A stretch of 64,000 bases of DNA, from NCBI RefSeq assembly GCF_022458865.1, contig NZ_JAJNMU010000012.1:62001-126000 (forward strand). The letters run 5' to 3'. A program made the position numbers and the translations under genes. Positions 26,295-34,393 of the stretch are shown one piece after another; the stretch's first letter is position 1, and each line of letters begins with the position of its first letter. The notes under the pieces are model-generated. The model saw only the letters and a program-made list of their open reading frames with translations, did not search any database and had not been told where the DNA came from. This stretch comes from Paenibacillus periandrae. Lineage in GTDB: Bacteria; Bacillota; Bacilli; Paenibacillales; NBRC-103111.

Positions 26295-26366
26295 TCCATA
26301 CCCAAATGCAGCCCACCTCCGAAGAGATTGAGCTGCATGCAGGACCCTATATTAAGAGGTTAAATC

Positions 26367-26858
26367 TTACAAAACGCGTCGTGCCGTCTTGTAATGAGAG
26401 CTCCACCAGCCGGAATTGAGGTCAGAAATGGTAACACCGGGACCTCCATACGTGTGTAAGAGCTTACCATTCCCTATATAGATAGCTACATGATGAATGG
26501 GCGAGTAGAAGAACACGAGATCACCCGGCTGCAGCTGATTCCGGGAGACATAGCTGCCAACGGCAGATTGCTGCCTGGATGAGCGTGGAAGCTGGATACC
26601 ATATTGTTTAAATACATATTGTGTAAAGGAAGAGCAATCAAATACCCTCGTTGTACCCGTTGGCGCGCCATATTTATAAGGAACTCCCATTAATCGTTTT
26701 CCTGTAGCTATAATTTGACTGGCTTTACTGTAATTTACTGTTGTGGAGGACGCTGCCTGTGCGGAACCGTTTCCCATAAAGCTGCCTGCCCCTACGAGCA
26801 CAGTAAGACTGAGTGCAACACTTGCTGTCAGTTTTCCAAAACGGTGATGTACGAACAT
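26367..26858 (-). CDS. Secreted NlpC/P60 (C40) peptidase
   Basis: A 163-residue exported cysteine peptidase. Residues 1-35 are a signal peptide (ending AQAAS). The rest is a bare NlpC/P60 domain: YKYGAPTGTTRVFDCSSF with the catalytic Cys, then GDLVFFYSPIHHVAIYIG with the catalytic His, and LLHTYGGPGV. It cleaves gamma-D-glutamyl-diamino acid bonds in peptidoglycan stems. No wall-binding repeat is present. GGAGGA lies at a good distance before the start. It converges on the PAP2 pair. Confidence 0.88.
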   Translation of the reverse strand: MFVHHRFGKLTASVALSLTVLVGAGSFMGNGSAQAASSTTVNYSKASQIIATGKRLMGVPYKYGAPTGTTRVFDCSSFTQYVFKQYGIQLPRSSRQQSAVGSYVSRNQLQPGDLVFFYSPIHHVAIYIGNGKLLHTYGGPGVTISDLNSGWWSSHYKTARRVL

Positions 26859-27124
26859 ATTGCTTCCTCCTCTGGGTCATGTTGTTAGTTAGTTAGGTGA
26901 TCACCTGTGCCCACTATAGCACAGCGCAAAATACCTTTATTTACTAACAGAGACTTAGAGGCCGACTCAGTATGGTTTTAATTCACTTTATTAAAAAGCA
27001 ATGAGAAAATTTTAATATAAACTATCTTTACGAACTGGTAGGATTATGGCATAGTTAGTTCTCATATTTTCACAAGGAAAGCTCATTTTGACAAAACATT
27101 TAACCGGAAGAAGGCAACCTGCCT

Positions 27125-27814
27125 ATGGTGATCATGGATCGCAAAAGAATACTATTGATAGAAGATGAAAAGAATTTGTCTCGCTTTATCGAACTTGAAC
27201 TGCAGCATGAAAGTTTTATGGTTAAGGTGGCTTATGATGGCAGAACCGGATTAGAGCTGGCACTTGGAGAAGTATGGGATGTGATTTTGCTGGACTTGAT
27301 GCTTCCTGGCTTGAACGGAATTGAACTATGCAGACAAGTAAGAGCCGTCAAACATACGCCGATTATGATGCTGACTGCCAAGGACAGTGTTGTGGACCGG
27401 GTTGCCGGATTAGATAGTGGTGCAGATGATTATATTGCGAAGCCGTTTGCAATCGAGGAGTTATTGGCGCGAATTCGAGCTCTTATACGCAGGTCGGATC
27501 AATCGGAAGGACAACAGCACTCCATCCTGTTATATCGTGATATCCGTGTTGATCTGGACGCACGTACCGTTACCAAAAAAGAGCATCCCATTGAATTGAC
27601 CAAACGGGAATTCGATCTTCTGGTTATGCTGCTTAAAAATTCCAATTTGGTCATGACCCGAGACATGCTGCTCGATAGAGTATGGGGATATGATTCTAGA
27701 GTGGAGACGAATGTAGTGGATGTATACATCAGATATATAAGAAACAAAATTGATAATCCCGATCAAGAAAGTTGCATTCAAACCATTCGGGGCATTGGGT
27801 ATGTGATGCGATGA
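27125..27814 (+). CDS. OmpR-family response regulator
   Basis: A 229-residue regulator. The receiver domain has the acidic pocket (EDEK), the phosphoacceptor Asp in ILLDLMLPGLNG near residue 57 and the Lys in ADDYIAKPF. The C-terminal winged helix shows LTKREFDLLVMLLKN and ETNVVDVYIRYIRNKI, as in the ArlR/YkoG group. Its stop overlaps the start of the kinase gene by four bases. Confidence 0.92.
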   Translation: MVIMDRKRILLIEDEKNLSRFIELELQHESFMVKVAYDGRTGLELALGEVWDVILLDLMLPGLNGIELCRQVRAVKHTPIMMLTAKDSVVDRVAGLDSGADDYIAKPFAIEELLARIRALIRRSDQSEGQQHSILLYRDIRVDLDARTVTKKEHPIELTKREFDLLVMLLKNSNLVMTRDMLLDRVWGYDSRVETNVVDVYIRYIRNKIDNPDQESCIQTIRGIGYVMR

Positions 27815-29217
27815 TGACGCTGATAATTGCTAAATTAAACCGGCTGCCTATTAAGTGGAAACTGGTCTTGTGGTCTTCTCTCTTGCTATTTTTACTTTTC
27901 GCCGTCTATAACCTCGCTCAATATTGGGTGATCAATGAATGGATGAAAAAGCAGGAACTCGTTTCGATGCAAAAAAACATGGTAGAGCTTCAGGATTATT
28001 TTCAAGAGAAAAGGCTTGCGTTAGAACCCGGTAATGTAACGAATACCCAAAAATTTCTGGACAATTTTAATCAATCCAATCAAGTGATTCGTATTCTGGA
28101 TGCTGCAGGCACACCCATCATTACAGCGGCAGATCATCTTGATAGTGAGTGGGTATCGCCGAAGAGTGTCGAACATATGGAAACGCTGAATATATGGCAT
28201 TTGGAAGAACATCTTCTAGTGATGAGAAGCCCATTAGTTACACCTGATTTTAAAGGTACATTGGAAATATTCAACAATCTGGAGACGTTCGAGCAATTAA
28301 GCAAATTGACTTTATGGGTCATGCTCATAGGAGGAGCGGCAGCCGTCCTTCTCAGCGGTCTGGGAGGATTAGTTCTTGCAAGAAAGCTACTGCAGCCTGT
28401 TCAAATGCTGGCTGAAACCATCAAGAATGTCAAACAAAAAGGAATGCATGAAAGAGTAAGAAAAGTCGGTAATGAAGATGAACTATCTAATCTTGCCAGT
28501 TTATTCAATGAGCTTATGGACCAGCTTGAAGCATCCTTTCGGCAGCAAAAACAATTTGTTGAGGATGCATCCCATGAGTTAAAGACACCTATTTCCATTA
28601 TTGAGGGACACTTGAGGTTATTAAATCGTTGGGGGAAGCAAGAACCCATGATTGTAGATGAATCTCTCACAGCTTCACTTCAGGAGGTAGAGCGTCTTAA
28701 GGGGATCGTCCAGGAATTGTTGCAGCTTACAAGGTCGGAGGTCTCTATACCTGAATCCGATTTGGAGATCTTTCATATGTATGAGGTTATAGCTGGCATA
28801 GTAAAAAGCTTTTCGGTGCTGCACCCTGATTTTGAATTTCGAACAGAACTGGAAGAGATCAAGTCGATCTCTATTCAAATGCTTCCTTTTCACCTTGAAC
28901 AAACCATGCTCATATTGCTTGACAATGCAGTAAATTATTCACTCGAACCCCGTAACATTCTTCTTATCGGCACACAAAGAGGGAATGGGGTACAGCTGCA
29001 AGTTATTGATCAAGGCATAGGTATTCCTGAGAGTGACCTGCCTCATGTTTTTGACCGTTTTTACCGGGTAGACAAATCCAGAAATCGGGAGCAGGGAGGG
29101 ACAGGACTGGGGCTTTCCATTGCCAAACGTATTGTCGAATCTTACGGGGGCGAAATTTCCATAAGTAGCAAGGAAAATCAAGGAACCACTGTTGCTATCT
29201 GGTTTCCCACAGCATAG
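27811..29217 (+). CDS. Sensor histidine kinase (HAMP type), partner of the OmpR regulator
   Basis: A 468-residue membrane kinase. ATG 27811 overlaps the regulator's stop. Helices near residues 17-36 and 175-195 flank an extracytoplasmic sensor of about 135 residues. A HAMP segment follows, then the H-box FVEDASHELKTPISIIEGH with the phosphorylated His near 260. The ATP-binding N, G1 and G2 boxes are ILLDNAVNYS, VIDQGIGIPESD and GGTGLGLSIAK. The arrangement is that of ArlS/YkoH kinases. The signal is unknown. The convergent secreted YHYH-protein gene next door is a possible target. Confidence 0.92.
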   Translation: MMTLIIAKLNRLPIKWKLVLWSSLLLFLLFAVYNLAQYWVINEWMKKQELVSMQKNMVELQDYFQEKRLALEPGNVTNTQKFLDNFNQSNQVIRILDAAGTPIITAADHLDSEWVSPKSVEHMETLNIWHLEEHLLVMRSPLVTPDFKGTLEIFNNLETFEQLSKLTLWVMLIGGAAAVLLSGLGGLVLARKLLQPVQMLAETIKNVKQKGMHERVRKVGNEDELSNLASLFNELMDQLEASFRQQKQFVEDASHELKTPISIIEGHLRLLNRWGKQEPMIVDESLTASLQEVERLKGIVQELLQLTRSEVSIPESDLEIFHMYEVIAGIVKSFSVLHPDFEFRTELEEIKSISIQMLPFHLEQTMLILLDNAVNYSLEPRNILLIGTQRGNGVQLQVIDQGIGIPESDLPHVFDRFYRVDKSRNREQGGTGLGLSIAKRIVESYGGEISISSKENQGTTVAIWFPTA

Positions 29218-29246
29218 GTAGACCCATTGAAGATCCATTCAAACAG

Positions 29247-29270
29247 AAAAAACTGCCGTAGGCAGTTTTA
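29247..29270. terminator. Bidirectional terminator
   Basis: AAAAAACTGCC-GTA-GGCAGTTTTAT: a 7-pair stem flanked by A and T runs, serving both the kinase operon and the convergent YHYH gene, whose stop it overlaps. Confidence 0.75.
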
Positions 29271-29975
29271 TTTGGAAATATTAAACTTGTTGTTATCAAG
29301 GCTAATAGTTAAACCAAGCTGTTCAACAGCGTATTCCCACGTCATCGGGAAGTAGGTAACATCATTAAGTACAAGCAAAGGGTAGTCTTCGGATGCATTA
29401 TCGATCCAAACATCGTTAACAAAAATATTAAAATCCGGCAATTTTGCATACAGCTTGGAATCGGGAACACCTGAATCAGCATTAAGCTTAGCAGCTTTAT
29501 TGGAGGTTTTTCTAATCGCAAAACCAACTGATTCATCCCATTTGGTTTCCAAGCCAAGGGCTTGTGTGTAGTTCCAGGTCATCGGAAAGTAGGTAATATC
29601 TTTATACTCGAACACCGGATATTTGGATGTTGAGTTGGAGACCTGCTGCCCGTTTACAAGTATCGTATAGGAAGGCAGATTCACCTTTACAGTTCCTTTT
29701 GGAATAACCTCTTTAGGTGGAGTGGCAGCTGGAGCAGGGGTAGGGGCAGGCTTGGGAGCGCTTGATGATGAACCGCTGTTCGAAGAGCTGGAGCTGTTAG
29801 AGCTGCCGCCATTGTGATAGTGGTATTCGCCATATTTCAATCCCCACTTTTCACAGTTGGTTTTACAGGTGTGACCTCCATTGCTATCGGTTCTGCCTGG
29901 ATGTGCTGCAGCGAATGAAGATAAGGACAAGCTAAGAATTAAGGTCGAAATGAGTATTTTTGTTGCTTTCATCAT
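29268..29975 (-). CDS. Secreted YHYH-domain protein with two stalk repeats
   Basis: A 235-residue exported protein, starting at the ATG pair following GGAGGA. After the signal peptide (ending SFAAAHPG), the mature N-terminus is a YHYH motif region: HPGRTDSNGGHTC, KTNCEKWGLKYGEYHYHNGG. It has two Cys and several His that could bind metal. A Ser- and Ala/Pro-rich linker follows, then two homologous segments of about 60 residues, each ending in a FPMTW block (DITYFPMTWNY and DVTYFPMTWEY), which are internal repeats of the stalk type. Its promoter region carries a perfect inverted repeat. Confidence 0.8.
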   Translation of the reverse strand: MMKATKILISTLILSLSLSSFAAAHPGRTDSNGGHTCKTNCEKWGLKYGEYHYHNGGSSNSSSSSNSGSSSSAPKPAPTPAPAATPPKEVIPKGTVKVNLPSYTILVNGQQVSNSTSKYPVFEYKDITYFPMTWNYTQALGLETKWDESVGFAIRKTSNKAAKLNADSGVPDSKLYAKLPDFNIFVNDVWIDNASEDYPLLVLNDVTYFPMTWEYAVEQLGLTISLDNNKFNISK

Positions 29976-29998
29976 AAAATCCTCCTGATATAGTTCTA

Positions 29999-30016
29999 TA
30001 GACTCATAAGAGTCTA
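29999..30016 (-). promoter_or_regulatory. Operator-like inverted repeat over the YHYH gene promoter
   Basis: TAGACTC-ATAA-GAGTCTA is a perfect 7+7 inverted repeat. It overlaps the -10 element of the promoter listed next. Confidence 0.5.
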
Positions 30017-30039
30017 CCATATATAGGGTTAATAGACAA
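30011..30039 (-). promoter_or_regulatory. Sigma-A promoter of the YHYH gene
   Basis: On the minus strand, TTGTCT (30039-30034), a 17-base spacer and TAGACT (30016-30011) lie about 36 bases upstream of the start codon. Confidence 0.5.
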
Positions 30040-30052
30040 TTGTTATTCATAT

Positions 30053-30111
30053 AAAAAGGATCGTGCACTCAAACCGTGTGTATCACACACTACGATTTGA
30101 AGGAACGATCC
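30053..30111 (-). terminator. Long terminator of the ABC-F gene
   Basis: On the minus strand GGATCGT, TCAAA and GTGTGT pair in order with ACACAC, TTTGA and ACGATCC, and TTTTTAT follows. This is a long interrupted stem just after the ABC-F stop. Confidence 0.85.
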
Positions 30112-30127
30112 CTTATGATGGGTCAAT

Positions 30128-31684
30128 TTAGAATACCTTGGTTGTCCACGATTCGCAATTCCAGGTTTCCGTGACGACATCACGATAAAATTCCGGTTCG
30201 TGGGAAATCAGCAGGATACTGCCTTTGTAGGCCTTCAGAGCACGCTTCAGCTCGTCCTTGGCATCAACATCCAGGTGGTTCGTCGGCTCATCGAGCACGA
30301 GCAGATTGGTTTCGCGATTGATCAGCTTGCACAGGCGAACCTTCGCTTTTTCACCACCGCTGAGCACGACAATTTTGCTCTCGATATGTTTGGTTGTAAG
30401 TCCACACTTGGCCAGCGCTGCGCGAATTTCGAATTGGGAGTAGGAGGGGAATTCCTTCCACACCTCTTCGATACAAGTATTGTAGTTGGCATCCTTCATT
30501 TCCTGCTCGAAATAGCCAATGTTCAGATTTTCACCAAGCCTTACCGTTCCGGACAGAGCTTGAATCTCTCCCAGGATACTCCGCAGCAGTGTCGTTTTAC
30601 CGATACCGTTGGCACCTACTAGTGCAATTTTTTGCCCCCGCTCCATACGAAGGTTGAGAGGTCTGGATAAAGGGCTGTCATAACCGATGATAAGATCCGT
30701 TGCTTCAAAAATCAGCTTGCCAGACGTTCTTGCGTCCTTGAAGTTAAATTGCGGCTTCGGTTTTTCCTTGGCAATTTCGATGATTTCCATCTTATCGAGC
30801 TTCTTTTGTCTGGACATCGCCATATTTCGCGTTGCGACACTAGCTTTGTTACGAGCGACAAAGTCCTTCAATTCAGCAATTTCCTGCTGCTGACGCTTAT
30901 GTGCGGATTCAAGCTGCTGTTTCTTCATTTCGTGAACCTGCTGGAAATAGTCGTAATCGCCAACATAGCGGTTTAACTCTTGGTTTTCCATATGATAGAT
31001 CAGGTTAATAACGCTGTTCAGGAACGGAATGTCATGTGAAATTAAAATAAATGCATTCTCATACTCCTGCAGATAGCGCTGCAACCAGATGATATGCTGC
31101 TCATCCAGGTAGTTTGTAGGCTCGTCCAGAAGCAGGATATCCGGCTTTTCAAGCAATAGCTTCGCGAGTAGAACCTTCGTGCGTTGTCCGCCGCTCAGGT
31201 CATTTACATCTTTATCCAGTCCAATATCCGTAAGCCCAAGTCCGCGAGCAGTTTCTTCGATTTTCGCATCAATCATGTAAAAATCTTGATTAGTCAATGT
31301 ATCCTGAATCGTGCCTACATCCTCAAGCAGCTGTTCAAGCTCCTCTGGAGAAACATCGCCCATCCGGGCATACATGTCGTTCATTTCTTGTTCCATATCG
31401 AACAGGAATTGGAAAGCTCCCTTAAGGACATCCCGCATCGTAAGTCCTTTGCTGAGCACGGCATGCTGATCCAGATAACCAACTCGCATCCGCTTGGACC
31501 ATTCGACCTTGCCATCATCCGGCTGAAGCTTTCCTGTAATAATATTCATGAAGGTGGACTTGCCTTCACCGTTAGCACCAATAAGTCCAATGTGTTCGCC
31601 TTTAAGCAGACGGAAGGATACATCCTTGAAGATGGCGCGATCTCCAAAACCATGACTTAGTTTTTCTACGTTTAATATGCTCAT
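30128..31684 (-). CDS. ABC-F family ribosome-associated ATPase
   Basis: A 518-residue cytosolic protein with two ABC cassettes and no membrane segments. Cassette 1 has LIGANGEGKSTF, LSGGQRTKVLLAK and LLLDEPTNYLDE; cassette 2 has LVGANGIGKTTLL, LSGGEKAKVRLCK and LVLDEPTNHLDVD. A charged linker of about 80 residues (EMKKQQLESAHKRQQQEI) separates them. ABC-F proteins bind the ribosomal E site and either rescue stalled ribosomes or protect against antibiotics. MSILNV at 31684 is the best start, six bases after AAAGGTG. It is divergent from the FusB-type gene, another ribosome-protection family. Confidence 0.9.
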   Translation of the reverse strand: MSILNVEKLSHGFGDRAIFKDVSFRLLKGEHIGLIGANGEGKSTFMNIITGKLQPDDGKVEWSKRMRVGYLDQHAVLSKGLTMRDVLKGAFQFLFDMEQEMNDMYARMGDVSPEELEQLLEDVGTIQDTLTNQDFYMIDAKIEETARGLGLTDIGLDKDVNDLSGGQRTKVLLAKLLLEKPDILLLDEPTNYLDEQHIIWLQRYLQEYENAFILISHDIPFLNSVINLIYHMENQELNRYVGDYDYFQQVHEMKKQQLESAHKRQQQEIAELKDFVARNKASVATRNMAMSRQKKLDKMEIIEIAKEKPKPQFNFKDARTSGKLIFEATDLIIGYDSPLSRPLNLRMERGQKIALVGANGIGKTTLLRSILGEIQALSGTVRLGENLNIGYFEQEMKDANYNTCIEEVWKEFPSYSQFEIRAALAKCGLTTKHIESKIVVLSGGEKAKVRLCKLINRETNLLVLDEPTNHLDVDAKDELKRALKAYKGSILLISHEPEFYRDVVTETWNCESWTTKVF

Positions 31685-31779
31685 CATTGACACCTTTTCT
31701 TATAAACTTTGTTCTCACTTATTATAAGCTGTAAGGGAGGAATAACTCAATATGGGAAACAACAACTGTAGTCGGGGGG

Positions 31780-31809
31780 TTGCAGCTAAGGTACGGTTTA
31801 TTTTATAAT
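31780..31809 (+). promoter_or_regulatory. Sigma-A promoter of the FusB-type gene
   Basis: TTGCAG at 31780 and a perfect TATAAT at 31804-31809 are separated by 18 bases. The start point is expected near 31816, giving a leader of about 200 bases before the 32018 start codon. Confidence 0.65.
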
Positions 31810-31836
31810 GAGTCTGTACAAGGAAGGGTGGTAGAG

Positions 31837-31884
31837 ATGGCGAATAATTTTGCCAGCTTAAGTAGCAGCTCATGCAAAGCCTAA
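31837..31884 (+). CDS. Leader peptide (upstream ORF) of the FusB-type gene
   Basis: ATG at 31837 is preceded by AGGAAGGGTGG and encodes MANNFASLSSSSCKA, 15 codons ending in TAA at 31882-31884. It starts about 20 bases after the predicted transcription start. Its last codons form the left arm of the hairpin CATGCAAAG/CTTTGCATG, so ribosome position on this ORF would decide which structures form downstream. Short leader peptides of this kind control many antibiotic-resistance genes, including fusB in staphylococci. The peptide is inferred from position and sequence only. Confidence 0.6.
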   Translation: MANNFASLSSSSCKA

Positions 31885-31998
31885 TATTAGGGCGATACTT
31901 TGCATGGGTGACGGACCGATATTGTTAACATTGTCGCCCGAGAAGGCTTATATCGTTTCTAATAGTGGGCTTTGCAGCTTATTTTTTATTTTATATAA
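31871..31998 (+). promoter_or_regulatory. Structured attenuator-like leader RNA
   Basis: Segment 1 (CATGCAAAG, 31871-31879) can pair with segment 2 (CTTTGCATG, 31898-31906), enclosing the small palindrome CCTAATATTAGG. Alternatively TGCAAAGCC (31873-31881) pairs over nine bases with GGCTTTGCA (31968-31976), which is followed directly by GCTTATTTTTTATTTT. A third helix, GGGTGAC/GTCGCCC (31906-31912 with 31933-31939), lies between. The mutually exclusive pairings and the T-rich end fit a ribosome-controlled attenuator. No known riboswitch consensus was recognised. Confidence 0.55.
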
Positions 31999-32017
31999 AA
32001 TAAGGAGCTGAAAAGCA

Positions 32018-32689
32018 ATGATGAAACCATTTATTAGAAACCATCAATATAACACGATTAAAAAGCAGACGGATCTGCTGCAGCGCGCCTGCAATACCGT
32101 TTCCGATCCGAAAGTGGTAGAAGCGGTAAGATATAGCGCAACTACGAAAATTATAGAAGCGTTCCCGGATCCAGAGGAGCTTCAGAAGCAAATCCTGGAG
32201 AAGATTTCGACACTAAAAACAACAGAACAATTCCAGCACTATTTACATTCCATGGAGCCGTATCTGGAGCCGTTTCAACAAGTGACGGAAACGCAGATGA
32301 AGAAGCTGTTTCCCAAAAGCAAAAAACTGAAGGTACCAGACTTAGCTGCTATCGATTACCGCCATGTCACTTATCTTGGATGGACCGACATTGCGACGAA
32401 TAAATTGTTTATGGTTTACCATTTAAATGGTAAGCTCATCGGGATCGAAGGCAAATATACCCCGATGAATAAAAAAAGCAATTGTTTTTTATGCAATCGG
32501 CATGAAGAGGTTGCGTTATTTTCAGCCATCTCGAAGTGGAAGCCAGCTAACGCTTCGCCTGATTATTATAGAGCAGTCGGCAACTATCTATGTGTGAATA
32601 GTGACGCCTGCAACAACAACATCACGGATGTGACCACATTGGAAAAGCTTATTTATGACATTGTGGGGCATTCACGTCTTGAATCATAA
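32018..32689 (+). CDS. FusB/FusC-family EF-G-binding protein
   Basis: A 223-residue cytosolic protein. The N-terminal half is an all-helical bundle (IRNHQYNTIKKQTDLLQRA). The C-terminal half ends in a four-cysteine zinc-binding domain, with NCFLCNRHEE near residue 165 and LCVNSDACNNN near 195. FusB-family proteins bind EF-G on the ribosome and free it when fusidic acid locks it there; chromosomal relatives in Bacilli are often annotated only as elongation factor G-binding proteins. AAGGAG lies 10 bases before the ATG. The long leader suggests induction by ribosome stalling. Clinical-level fusidic acid resistance is not shown. Confidence 0.82.
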   Translation: MMKPFIRNHQYNTIKKQTDLLQRACNTVSDPKVVEAVRYSATTKIIEAFPDPEELQKQILEKISTLKTTEQFQHYLHSMEPYLEPFQQVTETQMKKLFPKSKKLKVPDLAAIDYRHVTYLGWTDIATNKLFMVYHLNGKLIGIEGKYTPMNKKSNCFLCNRHEEVALFSAISKWKPANASPDYYRAVGNYLCVNSDACNNNITDVTTLEKLIYDIVGHSRLES

Positions 32690-32696
32690 ACATTTG

Positions 32697-32729
32697 GAGC
32701 CCGCGGCAATGGTGGGCTCTTTTTTTTTT
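32697..32729 (+). terminator. Terminator of the FusB-type gene
   Basis: GAGCCC and GGGCTC enclose an 11-base loop and are followed by ten T. Confidence 0.85.
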
Positions 32730-32776
32730 GAAATGATATATTTCCATAAAAAAGAATATGTGGTAGAATAAAAATG

Positions 32777-32790
32777 GGAACAAATGTTCC
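32777..32790 (+). promoter_or_regulatory. LexA (SOS) box candidate
   Basis: GGAACAAATGTTCC contains GAAC-N4-GTTC and matches the Gram-positive LexA consensus CGAACRNRYGTTYC at 13 of 14 positions. It lies in the promoter region 60-70 bases upstream of the AraC-family gene, just ahead of a TATACT at 32808. Confidence 0.55.
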
Positions 32791-32849
32791 TGTTTGTCTG
32801 AATCGGATATACTCTACACAGAGATAGACGGAGGGAAGGTGCTGAATAG

Positions 32850-33647
32850 ATGACGGAACGGTATTCAGAAATAGATGAGGTGATAGCCTACATCCACCAA
32901 CGTATCGATGAACCGCTTTCTCTGTCTCAATTGGCTTCGTATCTTGCCTATAGTCCATACCATTTTACTCGAATTTTTAAAGAAAGAATTGGTTTGTCCC
33001 CGTTATATTATGTATCTTCGCTTCGTTTGCAAAAAGCTAAAGATTTGTTGCTGCACACGAATTGGAGTGTTCGAGATATAGGATTAGAGATCGGGCAACA
33101 AAGTCTGGGAACTTTTACAACTCGATTTACCGAACGAGTAGGGATGACGCCAACCGATTTTCGTAACTCGACGCTGGAAGCGGGCAGCCAATTCCGTTCC
33201 TTACATAATCTTAAAGATTTGCGTAGTACCCTACACTCTACCATGAATCAATACGGAACCATCAAAGGGAATGTCCAATCGACGATACCTTTTGATGGTG
33301 TTATTCTGATCGGTTTATTTGCCAAGCCAATTCCGGAGGGACTACCTATTCATGGAACGCTGCTATTTTCTTTAGGTGAATTCTGTTTTACAGGTGTACA
33401 ACCCGGTACCTATTATTTGATGGCGACATCGGTATCCTGGGGGATGAAGGCAACCGATATTTTGCTCCCGCAAACTACTCTGCGTACTCGATCCAGAGAG
33501 CCCATCGTGGTCCAGCCTTACGCGGCTGTTCCCTATCAGGAGGTTACCCTTCATGTTCCCCGCCTGGACGATCCTCCCATTCTGATTTCGCTACCCTTGC
33601 TGATGAATAATTTCCTCACTCGGACTTTCGAGCATAGTATTCGATAA
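32850..33647 (+). CDS. AraC-family transcriptional regulator with C-terminal effector domain
   Basis: A 265-residue regulator. The DNA-binding domain is N-terminal: ISEPLSLSQLA-type helix (DEPLSLSQLASYLAYSPYHF) and the second helix-turn-helix VRDIGLEIGQQSLGTFTTRF, followed by GMTPTDFR. Residues 130-265 form a beta-rich domain without a recognised family, starting SMNQYGTIKGNVQ-like and containing GVQPGTYYLMATSVSWG. The Cys residues of Ada-type methyl acceptors are absent. A LexA-like box upstream suggests DNA-damage control, which is unusual for this family. Confidence 0.82.
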   Translation: MTERYSEIDEVIAYIHQRIDEPLSLSQLASYLAYSPYHFTRIFKERIGLSPLYYVSSLRLQKAKDLLLHTNWSVRDIGLEIGQQSLGTFTTRFTERVGMTPTDFRNSTLEAGSQFRSLHNLKDLRSTLHSTMNQYGTIKGNVQSTIPFDGVILIGLFAKPIPEGLPIHGTLLFSLGEFCFTGVQPGTYYLMATSVSWGMKATDILLPQTTLRTRSREPIVVQPYAAVPYQEVTLHVPRLDDPPILISLPLLMNNFLTRTFEHSIR

Positions 33648-33841
33648 GTCCATAGCCACAGTGGTGCAGAATGAAATGACATCGATATGGAAACGATAAT
33701 CAATGGTTAACCATATACAATACAAAAACCAACAGTTGTGAGCTGCCAGCTTGGAAAAATTGTACACAGCTACCGTAAAAGCAGCAGGTGGTATACCTCA
33801 TTCTGAACCCTATTCATGTGGATGGATGCCTCGCAGTTACA

Positions 33842-34393
33842 TTATTTGTTCACCACGATATATTGTCTATCCTGCCATTCGAATTCTTCTCCCAGCTCAA
33901 ATGTATTCAAATCCAATACAAGATCCAGCTTGCTATTCCGCGGCCCCTCAAATCTCTCCATTCCATGTGCCCAACATGCATAGAGTTCTGCGTGTTCACC
34001 AGATACCAGATTGTGATCCAGATAGGCGAAAAGCTCTGTCAAACATTTTTTACCCAAGAGAAAAGCTTGAGGTGAGATTTCCTTAATTCGGCCGCTAATT
34101 TGAAACGAGCCTCCATCGTGATCGACTTGATAAACGAACGGATTCCGAAAATGCTTTGAGGTATCCTGATACGTAAGAGGACCACTGATATAAAGACCTG
34201 CTGCATCCTCCTCTGTTTCATATACCTCTGTATTTTGTTCATAGAGATGAGACAGATCGAATACAGAGGTCAACGAATTTTCATCGGGCGGATGCAGCTT
34301 TAAAGCGTCTTTCAACTTCATCATGGTTTTCTTTTTACCAAATGAACCTGTCGGAAGCTCCTTATCTGTGGCGATATAGTAGAAGAGAGTCAT
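33842..34393 (-). CDS. Protein of unknown function
   Basis: A 183-residue acidic cytosolic protein with a good GGAGG site before the ATG. It has no signal peptide or membrane helix. Notable parts are ATDKELPTGSFGKKKTMMK near the N-terminus, a YETEEDAAGLYISGPL segment and a C-terminal GEEFEWQDRQYIVVNK. I do not recognise a family. It is alone between an AraC gene and a membrane-protein gene. Codon use looks like its neighbours, and its strong ribosome site argues that it is real. Confidence 0.7.
   Translation of the reverse strand: MTLFYYIATDKELPTGSFGKKKTMMKLKDALKLHPPDENSLTSVFDLSHLYEQNTEVYETEEDAAGLYISGPLTYQDTSKHFRNPFVYQVDHDGGSFQISGRIKEISPQAFLLGKKCLTELFAYLDHNLVSGEHAELYACWAHGMERFEGPRNSKLDLVLDLNTFELGEEFEWQDRQYIVVNK

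Noticed and set aside
26306..26338. ATGCAGC/GCTGCAT hairpin between the PAP2 and NlpC genes
   Set aside because: A 7-pair stem with a 19-base loop and no T run; too weak to call a terminator.
31898..31950. Possible known riboswitch in the FusB leader
   Set aside because: I compared it mentally with TPP, FMN, lysine, cyclic-di-GMP, cyclic-di-AMP, ZTP, guanidine, fluoride, M-box and yybP-ykoY motifs and found no match; the leader ORF explains the structures better.
33751..34086. 111-codon plus-strand ORF opposite the unknown minus-strand gene
   Set aside because: No ribosome site and no protein-like features; it is the antisense shadow of 33842-34393.
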